Source: Gemmatimonadota bacterium (lineage in GTDB: Bacteria; Gemmatimonadota; Gemmatimonadetes; Gemmatimonadales; GWC2-71-9). Taken from it: DNA of 64,000 nucleotides. Positions 33,992 through 44,029 of the stretch are shown here, piece after piece. Position 1 is the first letter of the stretch; every line of letters starts with the position of its first letter. The notes under the pieces are model-generated. The model did not search any database. It was given only the letters and a program-made list of their open reading frames with translations, and was not told where the DNA came from. The stretch lies in assembly GCA_003222195.1 (NCBI GenBank), contig QHVB01000027.1, positions 124,001 to 188,000 on the forward strand, in the 5' to 3' direction. The translations under genes and the position numbers were made by a program.

Positions 33992-35412
33992 CCGCGACCG
34001 TCCCGCCCGCGCATCTGTTTTCGCGGGCGCTCGATCGCGCCACGGGTGCGCGGCCGATCCCGGGCAACATCGTGCGTCACGTCGCGGTCAGCAGCGCCGC
34101 GCTCGATACGATGTTGGAGATGATCGTGAGCGCCCAGCGCACGGTGCACTTCGAGAATTACATCATTCACGACGACGACACCGGCCGCCGCTTTGCGACG
34201 GCGTGGGCCGAGCGGGCGCGCGCCGGGGTGCGCGTGCGCGTCCTCTACGACGCGTTCGGCTCCCTCGGCACGAGCGGCGCCTACTGGCGTGAGCTGCGCC
34301 GCTCCGGCGTCGACTGCCGGCCGTTCCGACCGATCCTGACGAGTGGTCCGATCCAGGCGTTCAGCCGTGATCATCGCAAGCTGCTCGTCGTGGACGGGGA
34401 ACGCGCCATCACCGGTGGTCTGTGCATCGGCGACGAGTGGGCCGGCAATGCCGCCGAAGGTCTGGCGTGCTGGCGTGATACAATGGTGGTCGTCTGCGGA
34501 CCCGCCGTGGCCGCCCTCGACGCGGCATTCGGGCGCATGTGGGCGCGCGCCGGGCGTCCCCTGCCCGAAGCCGAAACGACTCCGGCCTCCGAGGAATGCG
34601 GGCCATCGGCGGTGCGCGTCGTGGAGGGATTACCAGGACAGTCGCGCATCTACCGGGCGGTCCAACTGCTCGCCGCGGCGGTGACGGAGCGGCTCTGGAT
34701 TACGGACGCGTATCTGGTCGCACCCCCACCACTCTATGCCGCGTTCGTGGACGCCGCCCGGAGCGGTGTCGATGTGCGTTTCTTGCTGCCGGGGACCTCC
34801 GATATCCCGGTCGTCCGCATGTTCACGCGCACGGGATATCGCGAGCTGCTGCACGCGGGCGCCCGCATCTTCGAGTATCGCGGCCCGATGCTGCACGCGA
34901 AGACGCTCGTCGCCGATCACGAATGGGCGCGAGTGGGGTCGAGCAACCTCAACGTCTCCAGCCTCCTCGGCAACTACGAGCTCGACCTCGTGGCCGAGCA
35001 CGAGGGATTGACGGCGACGCTCGCCACGCAGTTTCTACACGACATGGGACAGAGCCGCGAGATCGTGCTGATGGCACGCCGCCGGCTGCCGCTGCCGCCT
35101 AAGCTCGTCGATACGGTCGCGGTGCATCCGGCTCAGGGCATCGTGCCGGCGCTGCCGCAGGTTCCTCAACGGCGCACGCGGCATGAACGCCGGGTGGTCG
35201 CTGCGATCGCGCTCATGCAGCTCGCCGGGGGCGCGCGCCGGAGGCTGGCCGGTGCGGCGGCGACGGCGTTCTTCGTGATCGGCCTCATGCTCATCTTCTT
35301 TCCGATCATTACCAGCACCGTGCTTGCGGTGGGGACCCTGGTGACCTCCGTCTGGCTTGCCGGCTTCGCCCTTGCCCGGCGCCGGGGGCGCCGTGAGAGC
35401 GATGTCGGCTGA
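33988..35412 (+). CDS. Phospholipase D-like / cardiolipin synthase family protein
   Basis: A 474-residue protein with two HKD motifs: H129-K131-D136 (DHRKLLVVD) and H303-K305-D310 (LHAKTLVAD), each followed by the GG or GSSN element. This is the transphosphatidylase fold of cardiolipin synthases. Unlike typical Cls, which has two N-terminal membrane helices, this protein starts straight with the catalytic region and carries its hydrophobic helices at the C-terminus (about 415-462). GTG at 33988 overlaps the HD stop. A phosphatidyltransfer role at the membrane is inferred. Confidence 0.9.
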   Translation: MTATVPPAHLFSRALDRATGARPIPGNIVRHVAVSSAALDTMLEMIVSAQRTVHFENYIIHDDDTGRRFATAWAERARAGVRVRVLYDAFGSLGTSGAYWRELRRSGVDCRPFRPILTSGPIQAFSRDHRKLLVVDGERAITGGLCIGDEWAGNAAEGLACWRDTMVVVCGPAVAALDAAFGRMWARAGRPLPEAETTPASEECGPSAVRVVEGLPGQSRIYRAVQLLAAAVTERLWITDAYLVAPPPLYAAFVDAARSGVDVRFLLPGTSDIPVVRMFTRTGYRELLHAGARIFEYRGPMLHAKTLVADHEWARVGSSNLNVSSLLGNYELDLVAEHEGLTATLATQFLHDMGQSREIVLMARRRLPLPPKLVDTVAVHPAQGIVPALPQVPQRRTRHERRVVAAIALMQLAGGARRRLAGAAATAFFVIGLMLIFFPIITSTVLAVGTLVTSVWLAGFALARRRGRRESDVG

Positions 35413-36016
35413 GGCTCCCCGCCCCGAGGCGTCAGTTCAACCTCCCAGCGGCCCTGCGCGTATGGGAAGCAGCGAAGACGACGCGGCGCTGGTTGCCAGT
35501 ACTGTCGCAGGCGACCGGGCCGCGTTTGGGGTTCTCGTGGAGCGCTATGCAGGACAGGCGCGGCGAGTCGCCCGGGCGGTCTTAGGTGATCCCGATGATG
35601 CGGATGACGCGGCCCAGGACGGATTTCTTTCCGCCCTGGTAAAGCTCGCGCAATATGATGCCCGTCGGCCATTCGGACCCTGGTTGATGCGGATCGTCGC
35701 GAACGCGGCGACCGATCGGCGCCGGCGTCGCAACGTCCGCCGAGCCGAGCCGCTCGATGCGTCGCTGGTCGGCGGTGGCCCGCGACCCGATGCGATCGCG
35801 GTCCGCAGCGAGCTCGGCGAGCGGTTGCGCGCTGCGTTGAAGGAGCTGCCCGAGCGGCGCCGCACCGCGGTGGTGCTGTTCGATGTCGAGGGGTACTCGC
35901 ATGCCGAGATCGCCGGGATCCTCGGGATTCCCGAGGGCACGGTGCGCTCCGAAGTATTTCACGCGCGTCGCCGTCTACGCACGCTGCTGGCTGACTGGAA
36001 GGAGGAAGCACGATGA
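35402..36016 (+). CDS. ECF-type RNA polymerase sigma factor
   Basis: A 204-residue sigma-70 family factor of the ECF size. Region 2 (about 40-110) shows LVERYAGQARRVARAVLGD, the DDADDAAQDGFLSAL core and WLMRIVANAATDRRRRR. Region 4 (about 140-195) shows LKELPERRRTAVVLFDVEGYSHAEIAGILGIPEGTVRS. The start is ATG 35402 (overlapping the previous stop); ATG 35462 is an alternative giving a shorter N-terminus. It heads a chain of overlapping genes ending in a TolC/MacAB system, and probably drives that operon. Confidence 0.93.
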   Translation: MSAEAPRPEASVQPPSGPARMGSSEDDAALVASTVAGDRAAFGVLVERYAGQARRVARAVLGDPDDADDAAQDGFLSALVKLAQYDARRPFGPWLMRIVANAATDRRRRRNVRRAEPLDASLVGGGPRPDAIAVRSELGERLRAALKELPERRRTAVVLFDVEGYSHAEIAGILGIPEGTVRSEVFHARRRLRTLLADWKEEAR

Positions 36017-36381
36017 AAGATTTGCCGTCGGATTTCCGGCCCGATCCCGAGCTCGGCGCCGCATTGCGGAGTGCGCTGGAACCGAAGGACGACCACGCGG
36101 CGTTCGTCGCGCGGGTCATGGCGCGGTACGACCAGGCGCTCGATCGGGCCACGATCCCGACGCTCGACGTCCTGGCGTCGTGGTTCCGGCCCGGCATCGC
36201 CGCGGCCGCAGCCGCCCTCATCGCCGGTTTTCTGATCGGCCGCGCGGTCTTGACGCCGGCCCCAGCGTCGTTCGATGCCGCCCTGGCGCCGCTCGAAGGA
36301 CCGGGACTCGCGGCGCTCGTCACGGCGCAGGATCCGCCCGACGCCAGTGTCGTGTTTACGTCCCTTGTCGAGCAACGCTAG
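36013..36381 (+). CDS. Probable single-pass anti-sigma factor
   Basis: A 122-residue protein with a soluble N-terminal half containing helices (LGAALRSALEPKDDHAAFVARVMARYDQALD), one membrane helix (about 57-82, AAAAAALIAGFLIGRAV) and a short periplasmic tail. Its ATG overlaps the sigma factor stop (ATGA), the classical layout for a cognate anti-sigma factor. It lacks a zinc-finger H-x3-C-x2-C motif, so it is a non-ZAS type; the role is inferred from topology and position only. Confidence 0.7.
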   Translation: MKDLPSDFRPDPELGAALRSALEPKDDHAAFVARVMARYDQALDRATIPTLDVLASWFRPGIAAAAAALIAGFLIGRAVLTPAPASFDAALAPLEGPGLAALVTAQDPPDASVVFTSLVEQR

Positions 36382-36399
36382 AAAGAGGAAAGAGAAACT

Positions 36400-36810
36400 A
36401 TGCTGAATAGATCGAAACTCGCCGCCGTCGGCCTGTTGGCCGCTGTCTTCCTGGCCGGTGGGCTGGCCGGCTGGGGTGGCCGCGAGGCCGCCGAACGCGA
36501 CGACCGCCCGGGAGGCGGACATCGCGGGCCGGACGCACTCGTCGCCTATCTGACCCGCCAGCTGGATCTCAGCGCCGCGCAGCGCGACTCCGTGCGCGCG
36601 ATCATCGCGCGGCACCGCCCCGAGACCGATTCCCTGTGGGCGCGGGTCCGGCCGCGCTTCGATTCCATCAAGGCCCGCATGCGCGCGGAGATCGACGCGC
36701 AGCTCACTCCCGAGCAGCGCACGCGTCACCAGCAACTGATCGACCGGGCTGAGCATCACCGTAGGGAGCGGGAAGACTCGGCCAAAGGTGCACCGGGGGA
36801 GCGTCACTAA
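36400..36810 (+). CDS. Spy/CpxP-like periplasmic protein
   Basis: A 136-residue protein with an N-terminal signal or anchor helix (residues 6-26) and a helical periplasmic domain rich in Arg and Asp. The segments LDLSAAQRDSVRAII and LTPEQRTRHQQL are LTxxQ-type motifs of Spy/CpxP and of zinc-resistance sensors, which sense or buffer envelope stress. AAGAGG lies about ten bases before the ATG. It lies between the sigma/anti-sigma pair and TolC, making it a candidate stress input of the system. Confidence 0.82.
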   Translation: MLNRSKLAAVGLLAAVFLAGGLAGWGGREAAERDDRPGGGHRGPDALVAYLTRQLDLSAAQRDSVRAIIARHRPETDSLWARVRPRFDSIKARMRAEIDAQLTPEQRTRHQQLIDRAEHHRREREDSAKGAPGERH

Positions 36811-38093
36811 TGCGCTGGACCGTCCGTATCCTGACAACCGTGCTGGCAGCTTCGCTTGCTCGCCCCGCCGCGGCACAGCACCCGATCACCCTGCAAGAGG
36901 CGATTCAACGCGCGTTCACGGTTCAGCCCGCCATGGTCCAGGCGCGGGGTGACCAGTCGAACGCCGGCATGCAGCGGCTAGCTGCGGTCGGCGCGTTCAT
37001 CCCGACGATCACGGTGAACTCGAGCGCCTTCCGGCAAAACACGGGGTCGATTGTGAACGGGCTGCCCGCGCAGGCCGGCAGCTACCAGTACAGCTCGGGC
37101 CTGACGCTCAGCCTCGACTTGTTCGACGGACTGCGCCGGATTCAGCGCTACCGGAACGCCGCGGCCACCATATCCGCCGCGGACGCCGGGTACACCAATC
37201 AACAGTATCAGGTGACGCTTCAGACGAAGCAGGCCTTCTACAACGCGCTGGCCAACGAGGAGCTGGTGCGCGTCGCGGAATCGCAGCTGGACCGCGCGCG
37301 GCAGCAGCTGCGAATCTCGATCGACAAGCTGCATGCCGGCTCGGCGACGCGCTCGGACTCGCTGCGCTCGACCGTGGACTTCGGCAACGCGCGGATCGCG
37401 CTGCTCCAGGCCCAGGCGAACCTGGCCACCGCCCAGGCGAATCTCGGTCGCCAGGTCGGCATCGACAGTCTCGTGCGCGCGATTCCCGACAGCACGCTGC
37501 CGGCGCTCCCTGACTCCGCGGGGTTGCGGGTCGCGGCGCTCCAGAACTCGCCGCAGGTCATCCAAGCCGAAGAGCAGGCGCGCGCGTTCGGCGCCACGGT
37601 CTGGGACCAACGCTCGCAATACCTGCCGACGCTGAGCGTCTCTTACTCCACGTCGAGCCAGGGTTATGTGCAGCCGTGGCAGGGCTTCGATCTCCCCAAC
37701 CGCAACGTGAACTCGCTGCGCTTTACGCTGAGCTGGACGATTCTCAACGGCTTCGCGCGGGAGCAGCAGCAAACGGCGGCGACGGTGCAACGCGAAGTCG
37801 CCAACGCCCGTGCCGAAGATGCGCGCCGCCAAGTCAACGCGGCGCTCACGCAGCAGCTCGCCGCCGCGGCGACGGCGTACGTACAAATCGACATCGCGAG
37901 GGCGAACCTGGCGGCGGCGACGGAGGATTTGCGCGTGCAGAACGAACGCTACCGCGTCGGCGCAGCGACGATCCTCGATCTGCTGACGTCGCAGGCGTCG
38001 CTGACACAGGCCGAGGTCAACCTGGTCCAAACGCGTTACAACTATCTGATCGCCCGCGCGCAGGTCGAGGCGGTCGTGGGACGGATGCTATGA
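36810..38093 (+). CDS. TolC family outer membrane efflux protein
   Basis: A 427-residue outer-membrane channel. Signal peptide residues 1-22 (ending RPAAAQH). The internal repeats typical of TolC are visible: [22 protein letters not shown] near the N-terminus, [28 protein letters not shown], and the second half [16 protein letters not shown] and [28 protein letters not shown]. It provides the exit duct for the ABC/adaptor pair that follows. ATG overlaps the Spy-like stop by one base and its TGA overlaps the ABC ATPase ATG. Confidence 0.93.
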   Translation: MRWTVRILTTVLAASLARPAAAQHPITLQEAIQRAFTVQPAMVQARGDQSNAGMQRLAAVGAFIPTITVNSSAFRQNTGSIVNGLPAQAGSYQYSSGLTLSLDLFDGLRRIQRYRNAAATISAADAGYTNQQYQVTLQTKQAFYNALANEELVRVAESQLDRARQQLRISIDKLHAGSATRSDSLRSTVDFGNARIALLQAQANLATAQANLGRQVGIDSLVRAIPDSTLPALPDSAGLRVAALQNSPQVIQAEEQARAFGATVWDQRSQYLPTLSVSYSTSSQGYVQPWQGFDLPNRNVNSLRFTLSWTILNGFAREQQQTAATVQREVANARAEDARRQVNAALTQQLAAAATAYVQIDIARANLAAATEDLRVQNERYRVGAATILDLLTSQASLTQAEVNLVQTRYNYLIARAQVEAVVGRML

Positions 38094-38833
38094 CCTCGGT
38101 CCAGGCGATGACGTTCCGCACGGGCGATACGCCGACGCCCGATACCGTGATCCTGACACATCACCTGGCGCGCGAGTATCAGATGGGCGCCGAGGTGGTG
38201 CACGCGCTGCGCGGCGTCGACATCCAGATCAAGAAGAACGAGTTCGTCGCAATCATGGGTCCGTCGGGGTCGGGTAAGTCGACGCTGATGAACCTGATCG
38301 GCTGTCTCGATACGCCGACGACCGGGGAGTACTGGCTGAATGGGCAGAAGGTGAGCGACCTCACCGACGACGAGCTGGCCCGCATCCGCAACAAGGAGAT
38401 CGGGTTCGTCTTTCAGACCTTCAATCTGCTGCCCCGCGCCGACGCGCTGCACAACGTGGAGCTGCCGCTCATCTACGCCGGCATGGCTGCCAAGGAAAGG
38501 CGCGAGCGCGCGGCCCACGCTCTGAGCCAGGTGCAGCTGGCCGACCGCATGGATCACCGGCCCAACGAGCTTTCGGGCGGACAGCGCCAGCGCGTGGCGA
38601 TTGCGCGGGCACTCGTCAACTCCCCCAGCATCCTGCTCGCCGACGAGCCAACGGGCAACCTCGACTCGGCGACGGGAAACGAAATCATGGGGGTTTTCCA
38701 GGAGTTGCACCGGACGGGCCAGACCATCGTGCTGGTGACGCACGAACATGACATCGCGGCGAACGCGCACCGCCAGATTCACCTGCTCGATGGCAAAGTC
38801 GCGCGCGATGAGAAGATGGAAGGTCAGACGTGA
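38090..38833 (+). CDS. MacB/LolD-type ABC transporter ATPase
   Basis: A 247-residue ATPase: Walker [11 protein letters not shown]-loop FQTFNLL, signature [15 protein letters not shown], Walker [13 protein letters not shown], and the H-loop VTHEHD. The MacB/LolD subfamily is indicated by [15 protein letters not shown] and [12 protein letters not shown]. It powers the permease encoded two genes downstream. ATG overlaps the TolC stop; the stop overlaps the adaptor GTG. Confidence 0.95.
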   Translation: MTSVQAMTFRTGDTPTPDTVILTHHLAREYQMGAEVVHALRGVDIQIKKNEFVAIMGPSGSGKSTLMNLIGCLDTPTTGEYWLNGQKVSDLTDDELARIRNKEIGFVFQTFNLLPRADALHNVELPLIYAGMAAKERRERAAHALSQVQLADRMDHRPNELSGGQRQRVAIARALVNSPSILLADEPTGNLDSATGNEIMGVFQELHRTGQTIVLVTHEHDIAANAHRQIHLLDGKVARDEKMEGQT

Positions 38834-40383
38834 ACAAATACTTCTGGGCAAGCGCCACGGCGCTCGTGCTTACCGGCATCGCCGGCTGCCACAAGACACA
38901 GACCACGCAATCGTACGAGGCGGTTCCGGTCCAGCGCCGCAACCTGGTCGTGTCGGCGTCCGCGTCGGGCGCCATCGAGCCCGTGCTGACGGTCGACGTG
39001 AAGTCGAAGGCCTCAGGCGAGATCATCGGGATGAACGTGCAGACGGGCGACGACGTGAAGAAGAGTCAACTGCTCGCGACGATCGACCCGCGCATCCCGC
39101 GCAACAACCTGGCGCAGGCGGAGGCGAACCTGCAGGTCGCCCAGGCGCAGCTCAGCAACGCGAAGGCACAGCTCGCGCGGTCGGACACGCTGTTCAAGGC
39201 GCAGGCGATCACGCAGACGGAATACGACACCGCCAAGCTGGACTACGCGAATGCCAACGCGGCGGTGATCCGCGCGCGCTCGGATCTCGAGAACGCGCGG
39301 GACCGCATGACCGATACGAAGCTGAGCGCGCCGCTCGCCGGCACGATCATCACGAAGAACGTCGAGCTGGGTACCGTGATCTCGTCGCCGACGACGGACG
39401 TGGGCGGCGGCACGGTGCTGTTCAGGATGGCGAACCTCGACACGGTACAGATCCGCGCGCTCGTCGATGAAACGGATATCGGCAAGGTGTCGCCGGGCCT
39501 CCTCTCGACGATCACGGTGGACGCGTATCCCAATCGTCCGTTCGAGGGCACCGTCCTCAAAATCGAGCCGCAAGCCACCGTCCAGCAGAACGTCACGATG
39601 TTCAACGTGCTGGTCCGCATTCCCAATCCGAATCACTTGCTCAAGCCGGGTATGAACACCGAAGTCGAGATTCACGTCGGGCGTCGCGACAACGTGCTCG
39701 CGGTGCCGAACGCGGCGCTGCGGACGCAGCGCGACGTCGCCTCAGCGGCGCAGGTACTGGGTCTCGATCCCAACGATGTCCAACAGCAGCTCGCGGCCCA
39801 CCAGCAGCAGCAGCAGGCCCCCGCAAACCGCGACAGCGCGTCGCTGGGCGGTGGCGTCGCCAGTCGCGACTCGGCCGCGCGCCGCGATTCCGCTGCACGG
39901 AGCGCGGGCGGGAGTACGATGACGACGCCTGACGGCCGGACGATTCAGCTGCCGCCAGGCGTGAGCGAAGCGCAGGTCCGCTCCGCAATTCAGAAGCGCA
40001 TGTCCGGTCAGGATCTGACGCCGGCCGAGCAGAACGCGATGGCGGCTATGCGTGCCGCATTCCAGAAGATGGGCGGTGGTGGAGGAGCCGGCGGCGGTGG
40101 GTTCCGGCGCAACACCGGCGAGACGTCCAGCTACATCGTGTTCACGCTGAAGCAAGGGAAGCCAACACCCGTGCAGATCCGCACGGGCCTGACGGACCTC
40201 GACTACGTCGAGGTGCTGAGCGGGCTCACTGAGCAGGACACGGTGCTGGTGCTGCCGAGCGCGTCCCTGCTCAACTCGCAACGCGACATGCAGCAGCGCA
40301 TGCGCAACATCGGCGGGCTGCCCGGCGTGCAGCAACAGCAGCCGACCGCGCCGCGCCCGCAGGCGACGCCCGCGAGGCCCTAG
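38830..40383 (+). CDS. MacA-like periplasmic adaptor lipoprotein with long disordered insert
   Basis: A 517-residue membrane fusion protein. Lipobox IAGC (Cys20). Lipoyl halves flank a hairpin (about 75-160; [23 protein letters not shown]) and a beta-barrel follows (about 190-295). Between the barrel and the membrane-proximal domain is an insert of about 130 residues (roughly 298-433; bases 39720-40130) rich in Gln, Asp/Arg, Ser and Gly. It contains a helix-like piece with [16 protein letters not shown]. The C-terminal domain is at about 440-490, followed by a Pro/Gln tail. It bridges permease and TolC. GTG start. Confidence 0.9.
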   Translation: MNKYFWASATALVLTGIAGCHKTQTTQSYEAVPVQRRNLVVSASASGAIEPVLTVDVKSKASGEIIGMNVQTGDDVKKSQLLATIDPRIPRNNLAQAEANLQVAQAQLSNAKAQLARSDTLFKAQAITQTEYDTAKLDYANANAAVIRARSDLENARDRMTDTKLSAPLAGTIITKNVELGTVISSPTTDVGGGTVLFRMANLDTVQIRALVDETDIGKVSPGLLSTITVDAYPNRPFEGTVLKIEPQATVQQNVTMFNVLVRIPNPNHLLKPGMNTEVEIHVGRRDNVLAVPNAALRTQRDVASAAQVLGLDPNDVQQQLAAHQQQQQAPANRDSASLGGGVASRDSAARRDSAARSAGGSTMTTPDGRTIQLPPGVSEAQVRSAIQKRMSGQDLTPAEQNAMAAMRAAFQKMGGGGGAGGGGFRRNTGETSSYIVFTLKQGKPTPVQIRTGLTDLDYVEVLSGLTEQDTVLVLPSASLLNSQRDMQQRMRNIGGLPGVQQQQPTAPRPQATPARP

Positions 40384-40384
40384 C

Positions 40385-41605
40385 ATGCTGCTCGGCGAGA
40401 TTTTCCAGGTCGCGCTCCAGGCGATCCGCGCGAACAAGCTGCGGTCGTTCCTGACGATGCTGGGCATCATCATCGGCGTCGGCGCGGTCATCACGATGGT
40501 CGCGCTCGGCAGCGGCGCGCAAAAGGCGGTGCAGGAGCGCATTCAGGCGCTCGGCCCTACGCTGCTGTCGCTCTACCCGGGGCAGTCGTTCCGCGGCGGG
40601 ATCATGATCGATTTCGGATCGCGGGTCAGTCTGACCGTGGACGACGCGAACGCCCTCGCGAGCAGTGCCCGGTACGTGAAGGCGGTGGTCCCGGAGCTCA
40701 CGCGCAATCTGCAGATCAAGAAGGGCGGCCAGAACGCGAACGTGAACATCGTCGGCACGACGCCGAACTACCCCGTCGTGAAGAACTACACCCTCACGGC
40801 CGGACGGATGTTCACCGCCGGCGAGGACGAAGGCCGCCGCCGATTGGCTGTGCTCGGCTCGGCCATCCCGGACATGTTCAATGCGAATCCTGGCGCGATG
40901 ATCGGCCAGGAGATTCAAATCCGCGGGATTCCGTTCGAGATCGTCGGCGTGTTGTCGTCGAAAGGCTCGGCGATGGGGTTCGGCAATCCGGACGAGCAGG
41001 TGTTGATCCCGCTGCAAACCGCCCGCTACCGCATCATGGGGACGGATCGGCTGCGGACCATCACGGTGGACGCCGCCAACGTGCAGCAGATGACGCTCTC
41101 GATGATCGAGATCGAGCGCGTGCTGCGGCGTGAACACAAGATCCGGCCGGGCGCCGAGAACGATTTCCAGATCCGCAATCAGTCGGACATTCTCGCCACA
41201 TTCCAGCAGACGACGCAGACGTTCACGTACCTGCTCGCCGGCATCGCGGCCGTGAGCTTGCTGGTCGGCGGAATCGGGATCATGAACATCATGCTGGTGT
41301 CGGTGACCGAGCGGACGCGTGAGATCGGGGTGCGCAAAGCCCTCGGGGCGACGCGCTTCAATATCCTGTTCCAGTTTCTAGTCGAAGCGCTGGTGCTGTG
41401 CCTGGTCGGCGGGATCATCGGGATTCTGTTCGGCGCGCTCGGCGCGGTCGCGCTTTCCAAGCTCGCGCACTGGAATACGTCTATCAATTTCTTCGCGATT
41501 CTGGTCGCGTTCGTCTTCAGCGCGATCGTGGGGCTGTTCTTCGGGATCTGGCCGGCGCGGCGCGCTGCCGCACTCGATCCCATCGTAGCGCTGCGATACG
41601 AATAG
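40385..41605 (+). CDS. MacB-type ABC transporter permease
   Basis: A 406-residue FtsX/MacB-fold permease: one N-terminal membrane helix (about 20-45, SFLTMLGIIIGVGAVITMVALGSG), a large periplasmic domain (about 46-275), and three C-terminal helices including GGIGIMNIMLVSVTERTREIGVRKALGA, the MacB coupling signature. The ATPase domain is a separate gene. Mechanotransmission drives export of lipids, peptides or small molecules through TolC. It ends a gene run that includes the ECF sigma factor; an inverted repeat follows. Confidence 0.94.
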   Translation: MLLGEIFQVALQAIRANKLRSFLTMLGIIIGVGAVITMVALGSGAQKAVQERIQALGPTLLSLYPGQSFRGGIMIDFGSRVSLTVDDANALASSARYVKAVVPELTRNLQIKKGGQNANVNIVGTTPNYPVVKNYTLTAGRMFTAGEDEGRRRLAVLGSAIPDMFNANPGAMIGQEIQIRGIPFEIVGVLSSKGSAMGFGNPDEQVLIPLQTARYRIMGTDRLRTITVDAANVQQMTLSMIEIERVLRREHKIRPGAENDFQIRNQSDILATFQQTTQTFTYLLAGIAAVSLLVGGIGIMNIMLVSVTERTREIGVRKALGATRFNILFQFLVEALVLCLVGGIIGILFGALGAVALSKLAHWNTSINFFAILVAFVFSAIVGLFFGIWPARRAAALDPIVALRYE

Positions 41606-41610
41606 TCAAA

Positions 41611-41708
41611 GCGTGCGGCGTGGGGCGTGCGGCGATGATGGGCCGAGCTGACGCTTCGTAGGGTGGTTCGAACTAGACGTTGACACGCCGCACGCGACAC
41701 GCCGCACG
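41611..41708. repeat. Heptamer-based inverted-repeat element
   Basis: Two arms of 23 bases (41612-41634 and 41686-41708) are inverted repeats with 21 matches, separated by 51 unique bases. Each arm is itself a run of 7-bp units of the form CGTGCGG or CGTGNNG. It lies between the stop of the permease gene and the start of the DUF5916 gene and holds no ORF. TTATTTTAA follows the right arm, so a terminator function cannot be excluded. Confidence 0.8.
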
Positions 41709-41722
41709 TTATTTTAATCTCC

Positions 41723-44029
41723 ATGCTCGCCGTTCTTCTCGTGGTGCTCCAGTCGCAAAGCAACCCGCAGGCGGTGTACGACGGCCGCCTGCACCAAACC
41801 GACGTCCGCATCCCGCGGCTCGACGTCGGCGTAACGGTCGACGGGGTCCTGGATGAGCCGGTGTGGCGTGAGGCCGCGTTGCTCAAGGGCTTCACCCAAT
41901 ACCGGCCCGTCGACAGCCGCCCCGTGGCGGACTCCACCGAGGTGCTCGCCTTCTACGGGCCCGACGCGATCTACTTCGGAATCCGCGCGTATGAAGCGCA
42001 TGGCACAGTTGTCCGCGCGACCCTCGCCGATCGCGATAATATCGGAACCGACGACAACATCCAGATTCTGCTCGACACCTTCAACGACCGGCGGCGGGCC
42101 CTGTTGTTCGCGGTCAATCCGTTCGGCGTACAGCAAGACGGCGTGCGCAGTGAAGGGCTCGCCGGCGCGGCGGGCGGAGCCAACGCGGGATTCCGGTTCG
42201 ACGGCGTGGTCGATCTCAATCCGGATTACGTGTACCAGTCAGCGGGCCACGTGACGCCGTGGGGCTACGAAGTCGAGGTGCGCATCCCCTTCAAGAGTTT
42301 GCGTTACCAGAGCGGCGCGACGCAGGACTGGGGCATTCAAGTCATTCGCGTGACCCAGCACACGGGGTACGAAGACACGTGGACTCCGGTGGTGCGCGCC
42401 AACGCGAGCTTTCTCATTCAGTCGGGGACACTCAAGTCGCTGACCGGGCTGCATCGCGGCCTGGTCATGGATGTCACGCCGGAGTTCACGTCACGGCTGG
42501 ACGGCGCACCCGGCTCGCCATCCTCGTATCAGTACCAGAACATCAATCCCGAGCTCGGCGTGAATGTGCGCTGGGGGATCACGCAAAACCTGAGCGCGGC
42601 GGGGACGGTGAACCCCGACTTCTCACAGGTGGAAGCGGACGTCGGGCAGGTCACGGTGAACCAGCGGTTCGCGCTGTTCTTTCCCGAGAAGCGGCCGTTC
42701 TTTTTGGAAGGCCTCGAGCAGTTCGACACACCCAACGCACTTATCTATACGCGTCGGATTGCGGCGCCCATCGCAGGTACCAAGTTGACCGGCAAAGTCG
42801 GCGGGATGGGGGTCGCCTACATCGGAGCCGTCGACGATAACAACGACGTCCCGCGCCATTACCCCGTGCACAACCTGCTCAGGCTACGGCGCGATCTGGG
42901 CGCGAGCTCGACGCTGGGACTCGTCTACACCGACCGAATCTTCGGGAGCGCATGGAACCGCGTCCTCGGCGCCGATGCTCGCGTCATCTGGAAGAAGATC
43001 TGGTTTTCCACCGCACAGATCGTGGGCTCTTGGACGAAGGACGTCGGGACCCAGTCCGGAGCGCTCTGGGACGTGACGCTCTATGACCGCACAGGCTACT
43101 CCTACGGCAATCACGCCGAGCTCGTCGGCATCAGTCCCAATTTCGCGGCGCTGAGCGGATTCGTGAATCGCGTCAACATCGTGCAGGGCCGTTTCGCGAA
43201 TCGTTTCACGTGGTACGGGAAGCCCGGCGCATTGCTTGAAAACACCACGACCTTCATTCTCATCCAGCCGACCTGGCGCTACCGCGACTTCTTCAAGCTC
43301 GGGAGCACGCTCGAAGGCAGCATCAACCAGAATTGGATCTTCACGCTCCGCGGTGGCTGGAATCTGTCGGCGTACCTTGCCAACGATCATCAGGTGTTTG
43401 ATCCAGCCGACTTTGCCGGCTATCAGGTGGAATCCGGAGGTACACTGCGACCCTTCGCGGTCCCGCACGGACTCTACAACCTCTGGACCGGAATCGCCGC
43501 GGTGGCAACGCCGGAACGGACGTGGAAAGTGAACGTCAGCATCGGACGCGCGTCCGGTCCGATCTTCGCGGAGGCCGCGGAAGGTCGTGCCCTGAACCTG
43601 TTCCTCGCCGCGACCTGGAAGCCGACGCCGACGTTGCACTTCGACGCGCAATGGCCTCACCAGATCATCACTCGGGCACGAGACGGGAGCTGGTTTTCCT
43701 CAGCCAATATCCCGCGTCTCAAAGTCGAGTACCAGCTCACGCGGGACATCTTCTTCCGCTACGTAGGCCAGTACACGGCGCAGAAAGTCGACGCGCTGCG
43801 CGATCCGCGCACTGACGACACGCTGGTCGTCAACGGCACGCCGCGGGCTCGAACCACGAGTGCCGACTTCCGCAACGACTTCCTCTTCTCGTACAAGCCG
43901 ACGCCCGGGACCGTGCTGTTTTTAGGATATGGCGCGTCGCTCACCGAGGCCGATCCCTTCAGCTTCCGCCGTCTGTACCGCACCGGCGATGGCTTCTTCT
44001 TGAAAGCCAGCTACCTGTTCCGCCTGTGA
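41723..44029 (+). CDS. Outer membrane DUF5916 protein with CBM9-like N-terminus
   Basis: A 768-residue protein. A short hydrophobic leader precedes a carbohydrate-binding-9-like domain (residues about 28-215; [35 protein letters not shown]). The DUF5916 beta-barrel-like region follows (about 220-768; [34 protein letters not shown] is its hallmark) and ends in an aromatic residue-rich strand with terminal YLFRL. Such proteins are probably outer-membrane barrels tied to peptide or glycan handling. Its ATG follows the inverted repeat by 14 bases and its stop overlaps the MCP start. Confidence 0.9.
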   Translation: MLAVLLVVLQSQSNPQAVYDGRLHQTDVRIPRLDVGVTVDGVLDEPVWREAALLKGFTQYRPVDSRPVADSTEVLAFYGPDAIYFGIRAYEAHGTVVRATLADRDNIGTDDNIQILLDTFNDRRRALLFAVNPFGVQQDGVRSEGLAGAAGGANAGFRFDGVVDLNPDYVYQSAGHVTPWGYEVEVRIPFKSLRYQSGATQDWGIQVIRVTQHTGYEDTWTPVVRANASFLIQSGTLKSLTGLHRGLVMDVTPEFTSRLDGAPGSPSSYQYQNINPELGVNVRWGITQNLSAAGTVNPDFSQVEADVGQVTVNQRFALFFPEKRPFFLEGLEQFDTPNALIYTRRIAAPIAGTKLTGKVGGMGVAYIGAVDDNNDVPRHYPVHNLLRLRRDLGASSTLGLVYTDRIFGSAWNRVLGADARVIWKKIWFSTAQIVGSWTKDVGTQSGALWDVTLYDRTGYSYGNHAELVGISPNFAALSGFVNRVNIVQGRFANRFTWYGKPGALLENTTTFILIQPTWRYRDFFKLGSTLEGSINQNWIFTLRGGWNLSAYLANDHQVFDPADFAGYQVESGGTLRPFAVPHGLYNLWTGIAAVATPERTWKVNVSIGRASGPIFAEAAEGRALNLFLAATWKPTPTLHFDAQWPHQIITRARDGSWFSSANIPRLKVEYQLTRDIFFRYVGQYTAQKVDALRDPRTDDTLVVNGTPRARTTSADFRNDFLFSYKPTPGTVLFLGYGASLTEADPFSFRRLYRTGDGFFLKASYLFRL

